A stretch of 64,000 nt of DNA from Kribbella amoyensis. GTDB lineage: Bacteria > Actinomycetota > Actinomycetes > Propionibacteriales > Kribbellaceae. The notes beneath the pieces were generated by a model. It searched no databases. It saw only the letters and a list, made by a program, of their open reading frames with translations, and was not told the origin of the DNA. The translations under genes and the position numbers were made by a program. Shown one piece after another: positions 8,901-17,955 of the stretch (position 1 is the stretch's first letter; each line of letters opens with the position of its first letter). The stretch spans positions 5,952,001 to 6,016,000 of the forward strand of contig NZ_VIVK01000001.1 in assembly GCF_007828865.1 (NCBI RefSeq), read 5' to 3'.

Positions 8901-11900
8901 GCTCGTTGAAGATCGCCCGGTAGGCGCCGACCGTGTAGTCATGCGCGGCCGCGTCACGGCCCGGTCCTGGCTGGAGCGTCCTCGGGTCGATCGGTCGCCC
9001 GTGGGGGTCCCGGACCTGGATGGCGTCCGGCCGGACACCGGTGTACTCGTACATCTCCTGACGCTCACCCGGCGTCGGACCCCACTTGCCGTTCTTGTCG
9101 TAGCCCATCTGCAGGTCGCGGTTGGCGAGACGCGGCTCGCCACCCTGCAGGGTGTCGGCGAAGGCACGCGAGTTGTCACCACAGTTGTTGGTCGCGCTCG
9201 GGTGGCCCTTGCCGCCCTTGAAATGCGGGTTGCCCTCGCGGATCCACTCCGCGACGTTCTTCAGCGGATTGTCGCCGACCTTCGCCTTCAGCTTCTTCAG
9301 CAGCCGGCCGAACGTGTCCTTCGGGCTGTACCGGGCCGGATCCACGTCATGCCGTTGCTGTCCGGGACGTCCGACCGGGCGAGGCGGCTGTGCGGGCGCC
9401 TGCGGCTGGTTGGGCTGGTTCGGGTTGTGCGGCTGGTTCGGGTTGTGCGGCTGGTTCGGGTTGTGCGGCTGGTTCGGGTTGTGCGGTGTGGTGCCGTGCG
9501 GCGTGTCGGGACCGCCTGCCCGGCCGGGGCCGACGTGCGGGGCGACTACCGGCGGGGTGTCGGCTCCGCGCGGCGTCGGGGCGTCCGGGGTGTGCGTCGG
9601 CCCGTCCGGTGTACGCGTGGGGGCGTCCGGCGTGCGGGTCTGCGCGTCGGGCGTGTGGGTCGGGCCGTCCGGCGTACGGGTCGGAGTGTGGCCGTCGGGG
9701 TTCAGGCGCTCCGGGATCCGGCTCGGGCCGTTGGTGGGCGGACCGTCCGGGTGCAGGCGCGAGTCGATGTGGCCCGGGGGCGGTGCGTCCGGCGTGTGGC
9801 TGTCCGGGTTCAGCCGCTCCGGGATCCGGCTCGGACCGCTGGTGGGCGGACCGTCCGGGTGCAGGCGCGAGTCGATGTGACCCGGGGGCGGCGCGTCCGG
9901 CGTGTGGCTGTCCGGGTTCAGCCGCTCCGGGATCCGGCTCGGACCATGGGTCGGCGGACCATCCGGGTGCAGGCGCGAATCGATGTGGCTTCGGGCCGGC
10001 GCGTCCGGGGTGTGCGTCCGCGGAGCGTCAGGCGTGTGCGGCGCATCCGGAGTGTGGGTACGCGGCGCGTCCGGCGTGTGCGTGCGCGGGGTGTCCGGGG
10101 TGTGGGCCGCGGGTGCGTCCGGGGTACGGGTCGGGGCGTCGGGCGTGTGGGTGCGCGGCGCGTCCGGGGTGTGCGGGGCGTCGGGCGTACGGGTCGACGG
10201 TCCGTCCGGGGTGTGGGTCCTCGGGGTGGTCTGAGCGTCGGCGTGGGTCGGCGTACCCGAGGGCGACCCGTCCGGGCTGTGCGTCGACGGCGCGTCGGAA
10301 CTGCGGCTCGACGGCGCGTCCGACCCATGGCTCGCCGGGCTGCTGTCCGAGCTGTGCGACGACGGCGAGTCCGACCCGCGCGAAGTCGACGGAGAGTCCG
10401 AAGCGTGCGAGGTCGAAGGCGAATCCGAACCACGCGAGGCCGGCGCGTCCGAGCTGTGGCTCGACGGCGAGTCGGAGCTGCGTGAAGCCGGCGCATCGGA
10501 GCTGTGGCTCGACGGAGAGTCCGACCCGTGCGAGGTGGACGGCGAGTCCGAGCTGTGGGAACTCGGGCTGTCCGGGGACGACGGGGTCGCGTCGCGGTTC
10601 GTCGGGGTGGCCGGAGCCGAATCCCCCGGCGACGACGGGCTCGAATCGCCCGGCGACGACGACGGGCTCGAATCGCCCGGGGACGACGAGTGGCCGGACG
10701 GTACGTCGGAGCCGCCGGACGGGCTGCTGCTGTGCGACGACGGGCTCGAGTCGCCATAGCTGTGCGAGCCGACCGAGGCAGGGGTGTGGTCGGGAGCGGA
10801 CACACTCGGGGTGTCGACGCGGCCGACGTTGGGCAGACCTCCCCCCTTGGAGGTGGGAATGTCCAGGCCGCTGAACTTGGCCATTCCGCCGATCACCGGG
10901 GTGTTGCCGACCTTGATGACCAGGTCGCTGACCTTGGGCAGCTTGAGCGCGGTGTTGATCGCGAGCTGACCCGGGCGCAACTTGTTGGCGACGTTCATGC
11001 CGACGTCGACGCCCTTGGCGACCTTGGCCGCCATACCGCCGTACTTGCCGGCGATGGCCGCACCGCGAACGGCGCCGGCGGCACCACCGGTACCGACCGT
11101 CGTGATGATGTTGAAGCCCAGCTGGCCGACAGCTCGCCCCGGATCCTCGCCCCACATGTCCCAGGCGACCATGCCCTTCAGCACGGTCAGGCCGACATTG
11201 TCCAGGTACGCCGCGGTCTCGGGGAACATCGTGTGCATCAGCAGGTTCGCACCTGGGATGGCCCACATCGCCGCCGAGGCGAGGGTCAGGCCGACGCCCT
11301 TCCAGGCGTTCCCGCAGTCGCTCCAGCCCTTCAGCTCGTAGCCGAAGATGGAGTTCACGCCGAGGGACTTCAGCAGCGGCTGGATCGGGATCAGCGTGGT
11401 GAGCGCGTCCAGGGTGCCGAGCAGGCCGTCGACGAAGATGCCCTTGAGCACCCCGCCGACGAAGTCGACACAGTCCTCGTACCACGGGGCGTCGTACTCG
11501 AGCGGCTTGCCCCACGGCGGCTCTTTGTCCTCGTCCACCGGCTCCGGCTCTGGGTCGCCGTCACGGTGACCGCTGGCCTCGTCCCACTTGCGGCCGCCGT
11601 ACAGCGCGGCGATCTTGTTCGCACACCGCGTCTCGGCACCGCTGATGCCGTCCTGCGCGGCCTGCAGGTCCTTGTGGAGCTGGTTCTCCTCGTTGACCCA
11701 GTCCTCGTTGTCGTCGATCTCGTCCTCGGGCGTGTTCCCAACCTTCTTGATGAAGTTGTACGCACGGGTCCGGACGTTCTTCAGGTCGGTGACGTGCTTC
11801 TGCACCTCCTCGACGAAGGTGTGCAGCGCGCCGCTGACCTTGGTGAGCTCGGGTCCGAACTTCTCGCCTTCCTCCTTCACCGGCAGCATCGCGTCCACCA

Positions 11901-12075
11901 GCCGGTCCTTCTCCGGACCCTTGGTGTAGTGCGCGTTCATGCCGTTGCGGAAGGTCAGCTCCAGGTCCTGCGCGATCTTGACGATCTCGCCGCCGACCTC
12001 GCTCAGGTCGGTGGCCGCGGCGCTGACCCTGGTCAGGTCACCGAGAAATTTCGGGATGCCCTCGGGCTTGATCAT
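5962..12075 (-). CDS. Giant type VII-secreted polymorphic toxin with papain-like and PD-(D/E)xK-type domains
   Basis: The ATG at 12075 (after GGGGGAA) gives 2037 residues. Residues 1-200 are helical and charged, like the N-terminal export regions of actinobacterial WXG-linked toxins. About 230-440 is a hydrophobic, glycine-rich pre-toxin region. About 450-900 is Ser/Pro/Thr-rich repeats. At about 930-1130 is a papain-fold domain with NNCGDN (Cys965), GHWFNAF (His1086) and ADMQSGE (Asp1102), matching the Tox-PL (papain fold toxin) layout. Then come Gln/Pro/His repeats and a 62-residue tandem repeat. The last 175 residues carry D1924 and TEYKTL (E1954, K1956), resembling CdiA C-terminal tRNA nucleases of the PD-(D/E)xK type. 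Two immunity-sized genes follow. Domain assignments are by motif, without a profile search; whether both domains are toxic is inference. Confidence 0.85.
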   Translation of the reverse strand: MIKPEGIPKFLGDLTRVSAAATDLSEVGGEIVKIAQDLELTFRNGMNAHYTKGPEKDRLVDAMLPVKEEGEKFGPELTKVSGALHTFVEEVQKHVTDLKNVRTRAYNFIKKVGNTPEDEIDDNEDWVNEENQLHKDLQAAQDGISGAETRCANKIAALYGGRKWDEASGHRDGDPEPEPVDEDKEPPWGKPLEYDAPWYEDCVDFVGGVLKGIFVDGLLGTLDALTTLIPIQPLLKSLGVNSIFGYELKGWSDCGNAWKGVGLTLASAAMWAIPGANLLMHTMFPETAAYLDNVGLTVLKGMVAWDMWGEDPGRAVGQLGFNIITTVGTGGAAGAVRGAAIAGKYGGMAAKVAKGVDVGMNVANKLRPGQLAINTALKLPKVSDLVIKVGNTPVIGGMAKFSGLDIPTSKGGGLPNVGRVDTPSVSAPDHTPASVGSHSYGDSSPSSHSSSPSGGSDVPSGHSSSPGDSSPSSSPGDSSPSSPGDSAPATPTNRDATPSSPDSPSSHSSDSPSTSHGSDSPSSHSSDAPASRSSDSPSSHSSDAPASRGSDSPSTSHASDSPSTSRGSDSPSSHSSDSSPASHGSDAPSSRSSDAPSTHSPDGSPSGTPTHADAQTTPRTHTPDGPSTRTPDAPHTPDAPRTHTPDAPTRTPDAPAAHTPDTPRTHTPDAPRTHTPDAPHTPDAPRTHTPDAPARSHIDSRLHPDGPPTHGPSRIPERLNPDSHTPDAPPPGHIDSRLHPDGPPTSGPSRIPERLNPDSHTPDAPPPGHIDSRLHPDGPPTNGPSRIPERLNPDGHTPTRTPDGPTHTPDAQTRTPDAPTRTPDGPTHTPDAPTPRGADTPPVVAPHVGPGRAGGPDTPHGTTPHNPNQPHNPNQPHNPNQPHNPNQPNQPQAPAQPPRPVGRPGQQRHDVDPARYSPKDTFGRLLKKLKAKVGDNPLKNVAEWIREGNPHFKGGKGHPSATNNCGDNSRAFADTLQGGEPRLANRDLQMGYDKNGKWGPTPGERQEMYEYTGVRPDAIQVRDPHGRPIDPRTLQPGPGRDAAAHDYTVGAYRAIFNELRNQPPGTVAIIGGSWARKAADSPVSGHWFNAFVDDTGKVKWADMQSGEVSDFPPQYTAVFDELEVMTRRPGGDWQSPIAPSHKVDGINQVPNPWPANHPQRPSWQPQFPQNPPHQPAYPPHNPQQPHAPQQPHAPQQYPNAPQQPHAPQQYPNAPQQPHAPQQHPHAPQQYPKGPQQYPNAPQQPHAPQQHPHAPQQYPNGPQQYPNAPQQPHAPQQYPNAPQQPHAPQQHPHAPQQPHAPQQHPHAPQQYPNGPQQYPNAPQQPHAPQQYPNAPQQPHAPQQYPNAPQQPHAPQQYPNAPQQPHAPQQPHAPQQQSHAPQQYPHAPQHPQQPHAPQQYPQQPHAPQQHPHAPQHHPHAPQHHPHAPQQPQYPHTPQQQHPHAPQHHPHAPQQQHPHTPQQQHPHTPQQHPAQPHTPMPHQQPHTPQQPHAPQASSHQRSPEGERPRDPREDFMDRREPVRERNPEGERPRDPREDFMDRREPRPETPQPPTRQGNPDLPDPRQIPDRLHPDGPPAPHDPNWLDNRLNPDGPSAPHPDAPAAPRDPNRFDDRLHPDGPPAPHDPNWADNALHPDGPPAPHDPNWLDNRLNPDGPSAPHPDAPAAPRDPNRFDDRLHPDGPPAPHDPNWADNALHPDGPPAPHDPNWLDNRLNPDGPSAPHPDAPAAPRDPNRFDDRLHPDGPPAPHDPNWLDNRLHPDGPPAPHDPNWADNALHPDGPPAPHDPNWLDNRLNPRPDTPHSGAPVHQPPRDDWGSAPDNPPHNPANDTPATPDRTPDTPDKKADTPPDTAANQAEAPGSSQAGDQDWTPSPEKFGITKKEGFDPAFHHKALGDQFDPRVHDADGTFSVEERAIADTVHEERGWRVDARPPDHTVAGRKNPECMTRKSPEHDGTVTEYKTLRPEDAGDDASVAVRRNIGTASKQVPPGGEIVIDGRKVGLTEEDARRGFVRAAGQPHSKMVSTVHIIVADGRMLTFVKEG
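6700..7375 (-). repeat. 186-bp (62-residue) tandem repeat in the toxin gene
   Basis: A 186-bp unit recurs with identical boundaries at 6946, 7132 and 7318, with a partial and shuffled copy on the low-coordinate side. In protein it is built from DPNWLDNRLNPDGP, DPNRFDDRLHPDGP and DPNWADNALHPDGP modules. The copies are almost identical at DNA level, which suggests recent amplification or ongoing homogenisation. The repeat lies between the papain-like and nuclease-like domains. Confidence 0.9.
7605..8545 (-). repeat. Low-complexity repeats coding for PQQPHAPQQYPNA-type modules
   Basis: About 940 bp of short degenerate repeats dominated by CTGCTGCGGNGCATGCGG-like units (plus-strand reading) encodes roughly 300 residues of Pro, Gln, His, Ala, Tyr and Asn. 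All six frames stay open, so long antisense frames here are not evidence for genes. The region would be flexible and extended. Confidence 0.9.
9415..9486 (-). repeat. Four exact 18-bp repeats (NPNQPH)
   Basis: Four head-to-tail copies of CTGGTTCGGGTTGTGCGG, coding for NPNQPH four times, sit just before the papain-like domain. Confidence 0.9.
9701..9990 (-). repeat. 108-bp (36-residue) tandem repeat
   Basis: Three copies spaced exactly 108 bp apart (TTCAG landmarks at 9701, 9809 and 9917) code for a 36-residue unit of the form HIDSRLHPDGPPT, then GPSRIPERLNPD, then HTPDAPPPG. The DGPP/LNPD theme is shared with the 62-residue repeat near the C-terminus, suggesting common descent of the linker modules. 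Confidence 0.9.
10000..10745 (-). repeat. TPDAPRTH and SSDSPSSH low-complexity repeat tracts
   Basis: From about 10000 to 10260 the code is a TPDAP/RTHTPDAP tract. From 10260 to about 10745 it becomes Ser-rich (SDAPASR, SDSPSSH, SPGDS). Both are extended linkers between the hydrophobic pre-toxin region and the papain-like domain. Confidence 0.85.
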
Positions 12076-12091
12076 GGCGTGGTTCCCCCGA

Positions 12092-12487
12092 TCAGACCGC
12101 GTTGCGCGGCGGCTTCGGCGCGGCCGCGGCCGCTGCGTTCCGGATGACCTGGCGCGGGCTGACCCCGTCGGTGCGCTGGATGCCGCGCTGGGCAATCCGG
12201 GCCATCTCCTCGTGCCCGTTCGCCAGGGCGGTCAGCGCGTCCGCGGTGCCCTTCAGGACGTCGCCGGTGTGCTTGACCATGCCCGGCAGCGAGTCCTTCC
12301 ACTTGTCGACGAACTCGCTGATCGCGATCCCGATGGGACCGCCCTTGCCGCTCATCGACGCCTGCTCGCCGGCCGTCGTCAGCGAATCGCTGAGCTTCTT
12401 GCCGATCCCCTCGTAGCCGCCGGCCTTCGTCTGGAGCCCCTTGAGACTCTCCATCGCCGCCGTGGCTTCGACCGTCCAGTTGACCAT
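12092..12487 (-). CDS. Small helical type VII-associated protein
   Basis: A 131-residue protein beginning MVNWTVEATAAMESLKGLQ, helical in its first 95 residues with an Ala/Pro-rich tail. It lies 16 bases upstream of the toxin start in the same direction. Small proteins with a W-x-V start next to WXG100 pairs occur in actinobacterial ESX loci (DUF6507 is one such family, and this could belong to it). The likely role is as a partner or chaperone for the toxin N-terminus; this is inferred from position. There is no signal peptide or membrane helix. Confidence 0.8.
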   Translation of the reverse strand: MVNWTVEATAAMESLKGLQTKAGGYEGIGKKLSDSLTTAGEQASMSGKGGPIGIAISEFVDKWKDSLPGMVKHTGDVLKGTADALTALANGHEEMARIAQRGIQRTDGVSPRQVIRNAAAAAAPKPPRNAV

Positions 12488-12608
12488 TGCTCTACCTCTC
12501 GACGCCCCCGAGCAGGGCTCACCCGTGTACCCGATCCGTCCCGCGGCAAAGGGTCACGACCAGCACGCCGTCAGCGCGCCGGTCGCCCCACCCTCTTTGC
12601 TGTGTCTG

Positions 12609-12917
12609 TCAGGTGTTGCCGATGTCCTGCACGGCCTTCGAGGCCTTCTGGAACGCCGTGTCCGCGGCGCCGTCGAACTCGGCCAGCGTCTGCGCCAGGG
12701 ACTTGATGATGCCCTGGACCTCGGTGGCGGCCGCGTTGAACTTCTCCTCGACCGCGCCGTAGTCGTCCATCACCTTGGTCATGGTGGCGTCGCCGCGCAT
12801 GGCCTTCACGTTCGACTTGTGCTGGGCGATCAGCGTCTCGATCTGGCCGGACAGGCTCTTGATCGACGCCTGCGTCTCGCTGCTGGCGCCGCTGTCGTAG
12901 CTGTTGCGTCCCGACAT
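12609..12917 (-). CDS. WXG100-like (EsxA/EsxB-type) protein
   Basis: This 102-residue protein begins MSGRNSYDSGASSETQASIK and predicts two long helices, the WXG100 fold. The turn between the helices reads KAMRGDA, so the usual W-x-G is M-R-G. The second helix ends AFQKASKAVQDIGNT, without an obvious YxxxD/E export tag. The ATG at 12917 follows GGGGAGAG; the longer frame upstream overlaps the next gene and is not used. With the neighbour at 12937-13278 it likely forms the heterodimer secreted or used as adaptor by EccC. Confidence 0.85.
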   Translation of the reverse strand: MSGRNSYDSGASSETQASIKSLSGQIETLIAQHKSNVKAMRGDATMTKVMDDYGAVEEKFNAAATEVQGIIKSLAQTLAEFDGAADTAFQKASKAVQDIGNT

Positions 12918-12936
12918 CTTTGTGTCTCTCCCCGTC

Positions 12937-13278
12937 TCAGCGCTTGTTGAACTTGGCGCCGTCGAAGTTCGCCGCGCCCTCGGCCTTCTTGGCGGCCTGG
13001 GCCATGTCGCTCTCACCGGTCCGGGTCGCGGCGTCCATGCCGGCCTGGCCCTTGGCGATCGCGGCGAGGCCGGCGTTCAGGTCCGCGGCGATGCCGTCGA
13101 CCCGGCCCTTGAAGCTCTGGAACGCCTGGTACCCGGAGCCCTGGATCTTGCCTTCCAGCGGCTGGGCCGCGGCGGCCAGCTTCTTCACCAGTCCACCGAG
13201 ATCCTGGGTGTTGGTGCCCGTCTTCTTGGAAAGGGTGCTCAGGGTGTCCTTACCCATGTCCCAACGTTGTCCACTCAC
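12937..13278 (-). CDS. WXG100-like protein, second of the pair
   Basis: A 113-residue protein starting MSGQRWDMGKDTLSTLSKK from a GTG at 13278 behind CGGAGGGA. Its two-helix layout turns at GSGYQAFQSFKGRVDG, where S-G-Y replaces W-x-G, as in other actinobacterial Esx relatives. A lysine-rich C-terminal helix follows. It precedes the other WXG100-like gene by 19 bases, so the two are probably translated in matched amounts and pair with one another. Confidence 0.85.
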   Translation of the reverse strand: MSGQRWDMGKDTLSTLSKKTGTNTQDLGGLVKKLAAAAQPLEGKIQGSGYQAFQSFKGRVDGIAADLNAGLAAIAKGQAGMDAATRTGESDMAQAAKKAEGAANFDGAKFNKR

Positions 13279-13395
13279 CGCTGCTGTCCCTCCGAGTTCT
13301 CGATGCCGGCTCCCGACGTCCTCACCATAGACGTGGCCGGGGTCGCTCCCGGTTCCCTGGTGAAGCGGTCCGAATCCGCTGATTTCACAGGTATT

Positions 13396-13734
13396 TCAGG
13401 TCCGTCGCGGCGACGGCGACGCACTCGGCGTCGGCGAACCGCCAGGGGTGGTCGGGCCCGTACTGGCCGGCGCACTGGGGCTCGGGGCAACGGGTCCGTT
13501 CGGGTCCTTGCCCTTCGAGTCCTGGATGAAGGAATACCCGACGCAGCCCGCGCAGACCACAGCCGCGACGGCCGCGCTGGCGAACAGCTTCGTGACGCCC
13601 TCGTCCAGGGTGTGCCGCGTCCGGGCGGCCCCGAACAGCCAGGCCTCCCGCAGCCGCCGGCGCCGGACGGCCACCGACTCGATCAGCTGGGTGTCGTACT
13701 GCCGCGACACATGCACCCCTTCGTCCGCACTCAA
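13396..13734 (-). CDS. Small single-pass membrane protein with proline-rich outer tail
   Basis: A protein of 112 residues if read from the TTG at 13734, or slightly shorter from an in-frame GTG (VHVSRQYD). A basic cytoplasmic segment (VRRRRLREAW) is followed by one membrane helix, near residues 48-70 (LFASAAVAAVVCAGCVGYSF), and a Pro/Ser/Thr tail. It is the first gene of the minus-strand secretion run, 117 bases before the WXG pair. The topology resembles a minimal EccB-like or scaffold membrane component, but no family is recognised. Confidence 0.7.
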   Translation of the reverse strand: MSADEGVHVSRQYDTQLIESVAVRRRRLREAWLFGAARTRHTLDEGVTKLFASAAVAAVVCAGCVGYSFIQDSKGKDPNGPVAPSPSAPASTGPTTPGGSPTPSASPSPRRT

Positions 13735-13858
13735 ACGTCCCGCCTAAATCTAGACGCTCGCGGGTTCGCCCCGGGACGCACCACCCGGTCCACAGTTCCA
13801 GCCGCGCGGTCCGCCCCGACAGCCTTTGCGGCCAGGTCGAACCGAGAAGCCCCCGACA

Positions 13859-13880
13859 GCTTCCTGCCATGGCAGGAAGC
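13859..13880. terminator. 22-bp perfect palindrome downstream of uvrA
   Basis: Arms GCTTCCTGC and GCAGGAAGC (9 bp each) surround a CATG loop. It lies 69 bases beyond the uvrA stop codon and before the type VII locus, so it most likely ends the uvrA transcript. A second, weaker hairpin (GGTTG...CAACC) lies between it and uvrA. The rest of 13735-13858 shows nothing further. Confidence 0.6.
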
Positions 13881-13948
13881 GCCACCCGCTGCCCCGCCAC
13901 GAGGTGGTTGCCAATATCAACCAACCCTCGGCGGGGCGAGCGAGAAGG

Positions 13949-16951
<3,003 letters not shown>

Positions 16952-17118
16952 AAGCTCACTCTCAGCCGTTCTCGAGGGTTTCACGGGGCGGATCGAAGGC
17001 CTCCCGCCGGGCGTGGACCACGCCGGCGACAGGCTCCCGGAGGCGCTCCAGGGACATGCCCGGTCATGCTAACGAGGCCCACCGACAAAAACTTCCACGC
17101 CGGATCTCGCGGCCTCTT

Positions 17119-17134
17119 TCGAAAGCATATTCGA
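17119..17134. promoter_or_regulatory. Candidate LexA (SOS) box upstream of uvrA
   Basis: TCGAAAGCATATTCGA has the symmetry of the actinobacterial LexA site (TCGAAC-N4-GTTCGA), with one substitution in each half. It lies in the 344-bp region between divergent uvrA and the MBL-fold gene, 170 bp from the uvrA start. No other clear feature was found in 16952-17295. Confidence 0.5.
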
Positions 17135-17295
17135 TCGCCTCCACCCGGAGGAACGAGCCGCCCCGCCCGGGGTTACCACCGGCGCCCGGCGAGCCCCGCA
17201 CAGTTGTCCACAGCGGCCCGGACTCGCGTTCGCCCGAGCCGCCGCAGAGTGCGAGGATCGGGGTCAGCAGCAGGTCACCGACCCGGGGAGATGGC

Positions 17296-17955
17296 ATGAG
17301 CGAGTACCACGGCAACGTCCGCGTCGGCGGGCCGGTGCAGACCCACGAGCTGGCCCAGCTGATGATCACCAAGGTCGCCGTCGGGCCGATGGACAACAAC
17401 GCGTACCTGCTGCGCTGCCGGCTGACCGACGAGCAGGTCCTGATCGACGCGGCGAACGACGCGCACACGCTGCTGACCGTGATCGGCAGTGGTGGGATCA
17501 GCCGGGTGATCACGACCCACCGGCACCAGGACCACTGGCAGGCGCTCGCCGAGGTGGTCGCCAAGACCGGTGCGACCACGATCGCCGGCCGCCACGACGC
17601 GGAGGGCATCGGTGTCCCGACCGACGTCCTGGTCGACGACGGGGACCTGATCGAGTTCGGCCGGGCGGGGCTGCGGGTGGTCCACCTGGTCGGCCACACC
17701 CCCGGGTCGATCGCGCTGCTCTACGACGACCCGAAGGGGCCACCGCACCTGTTCACCGGTGACTCCCTCTTCCCGGGCGGTGTCGGCAACACCCGCGGCG
17801 ACGCCGACAACTTCACCTCACTTCTCAACGATGTCGAGGCCAAACTCTTCGACCGGCTCCCCGACGAGACCTGGGTGTACCCGGGCCACGGCGCCGACAC
17901 CACGCTCGGCGCCGAACGCCCGAGTCTCCCCGGCTGGCGGTCCCGCGGCTGGTGA
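17296..17955 (+). CDS. MBL-fold metallo-hydrolase (glyoxalase II-like)
   Basis: A 219-residue metallo-beta-lactamase-fold protein with the metal-binding signature THRHQDH (in place of the standard THxHxDH), a distal VGHTPGS histidine, the bridging aspartate in FTGDSLFPGG, and the final YPGHG histidine. This arrangement is that of hydroxyacylglutathione hydrolase-like enzymes that cleave thioesters or similar substrates; the actual substrate is unknown. The ATG at 17296 follows GGGGAGATGGC. It is divergent from uvrA, a neighbourhood shared by other actinobacteria. Its stop codon abuts the stop of the next, convergent gene as TGATCA, with no spacer. Confidence 0.85.
   Translation: MSEYHGNVRVGGPVQTHELAQLMITKVAVGPMDNNAYLLRCRLTDEQVLIDAANDAHTLLTVIGSGGISRVITTHRHQDHWQALAEVVAKTGATTIAGRHDAEGIGVPTDVLVDDGDLIEFGRAGLRVVHLVGHTPGSIALLYDDPKGPPHLFTGDSLFPGGVGNTRGDADNFTSLLNDVEAKLFDRLPDETWVYPGHGADTTLGAERPSLPGWRSRGW

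Noticed and set aside
7159..10485. A 1108-residue plus-strand frame full of LLRGMRVLL and VRRVG repeats
   Set aside because: It is the antisense reading of the low-complexity repeats of the toxin gene; all six frames stay open there.
6700..10745. Regular repeats that could suggest a CRISPR array
   Set aside because: The repeats are head-to-tail and in frame, without unique spacers, and code for protein linkers; no cas genes are near.
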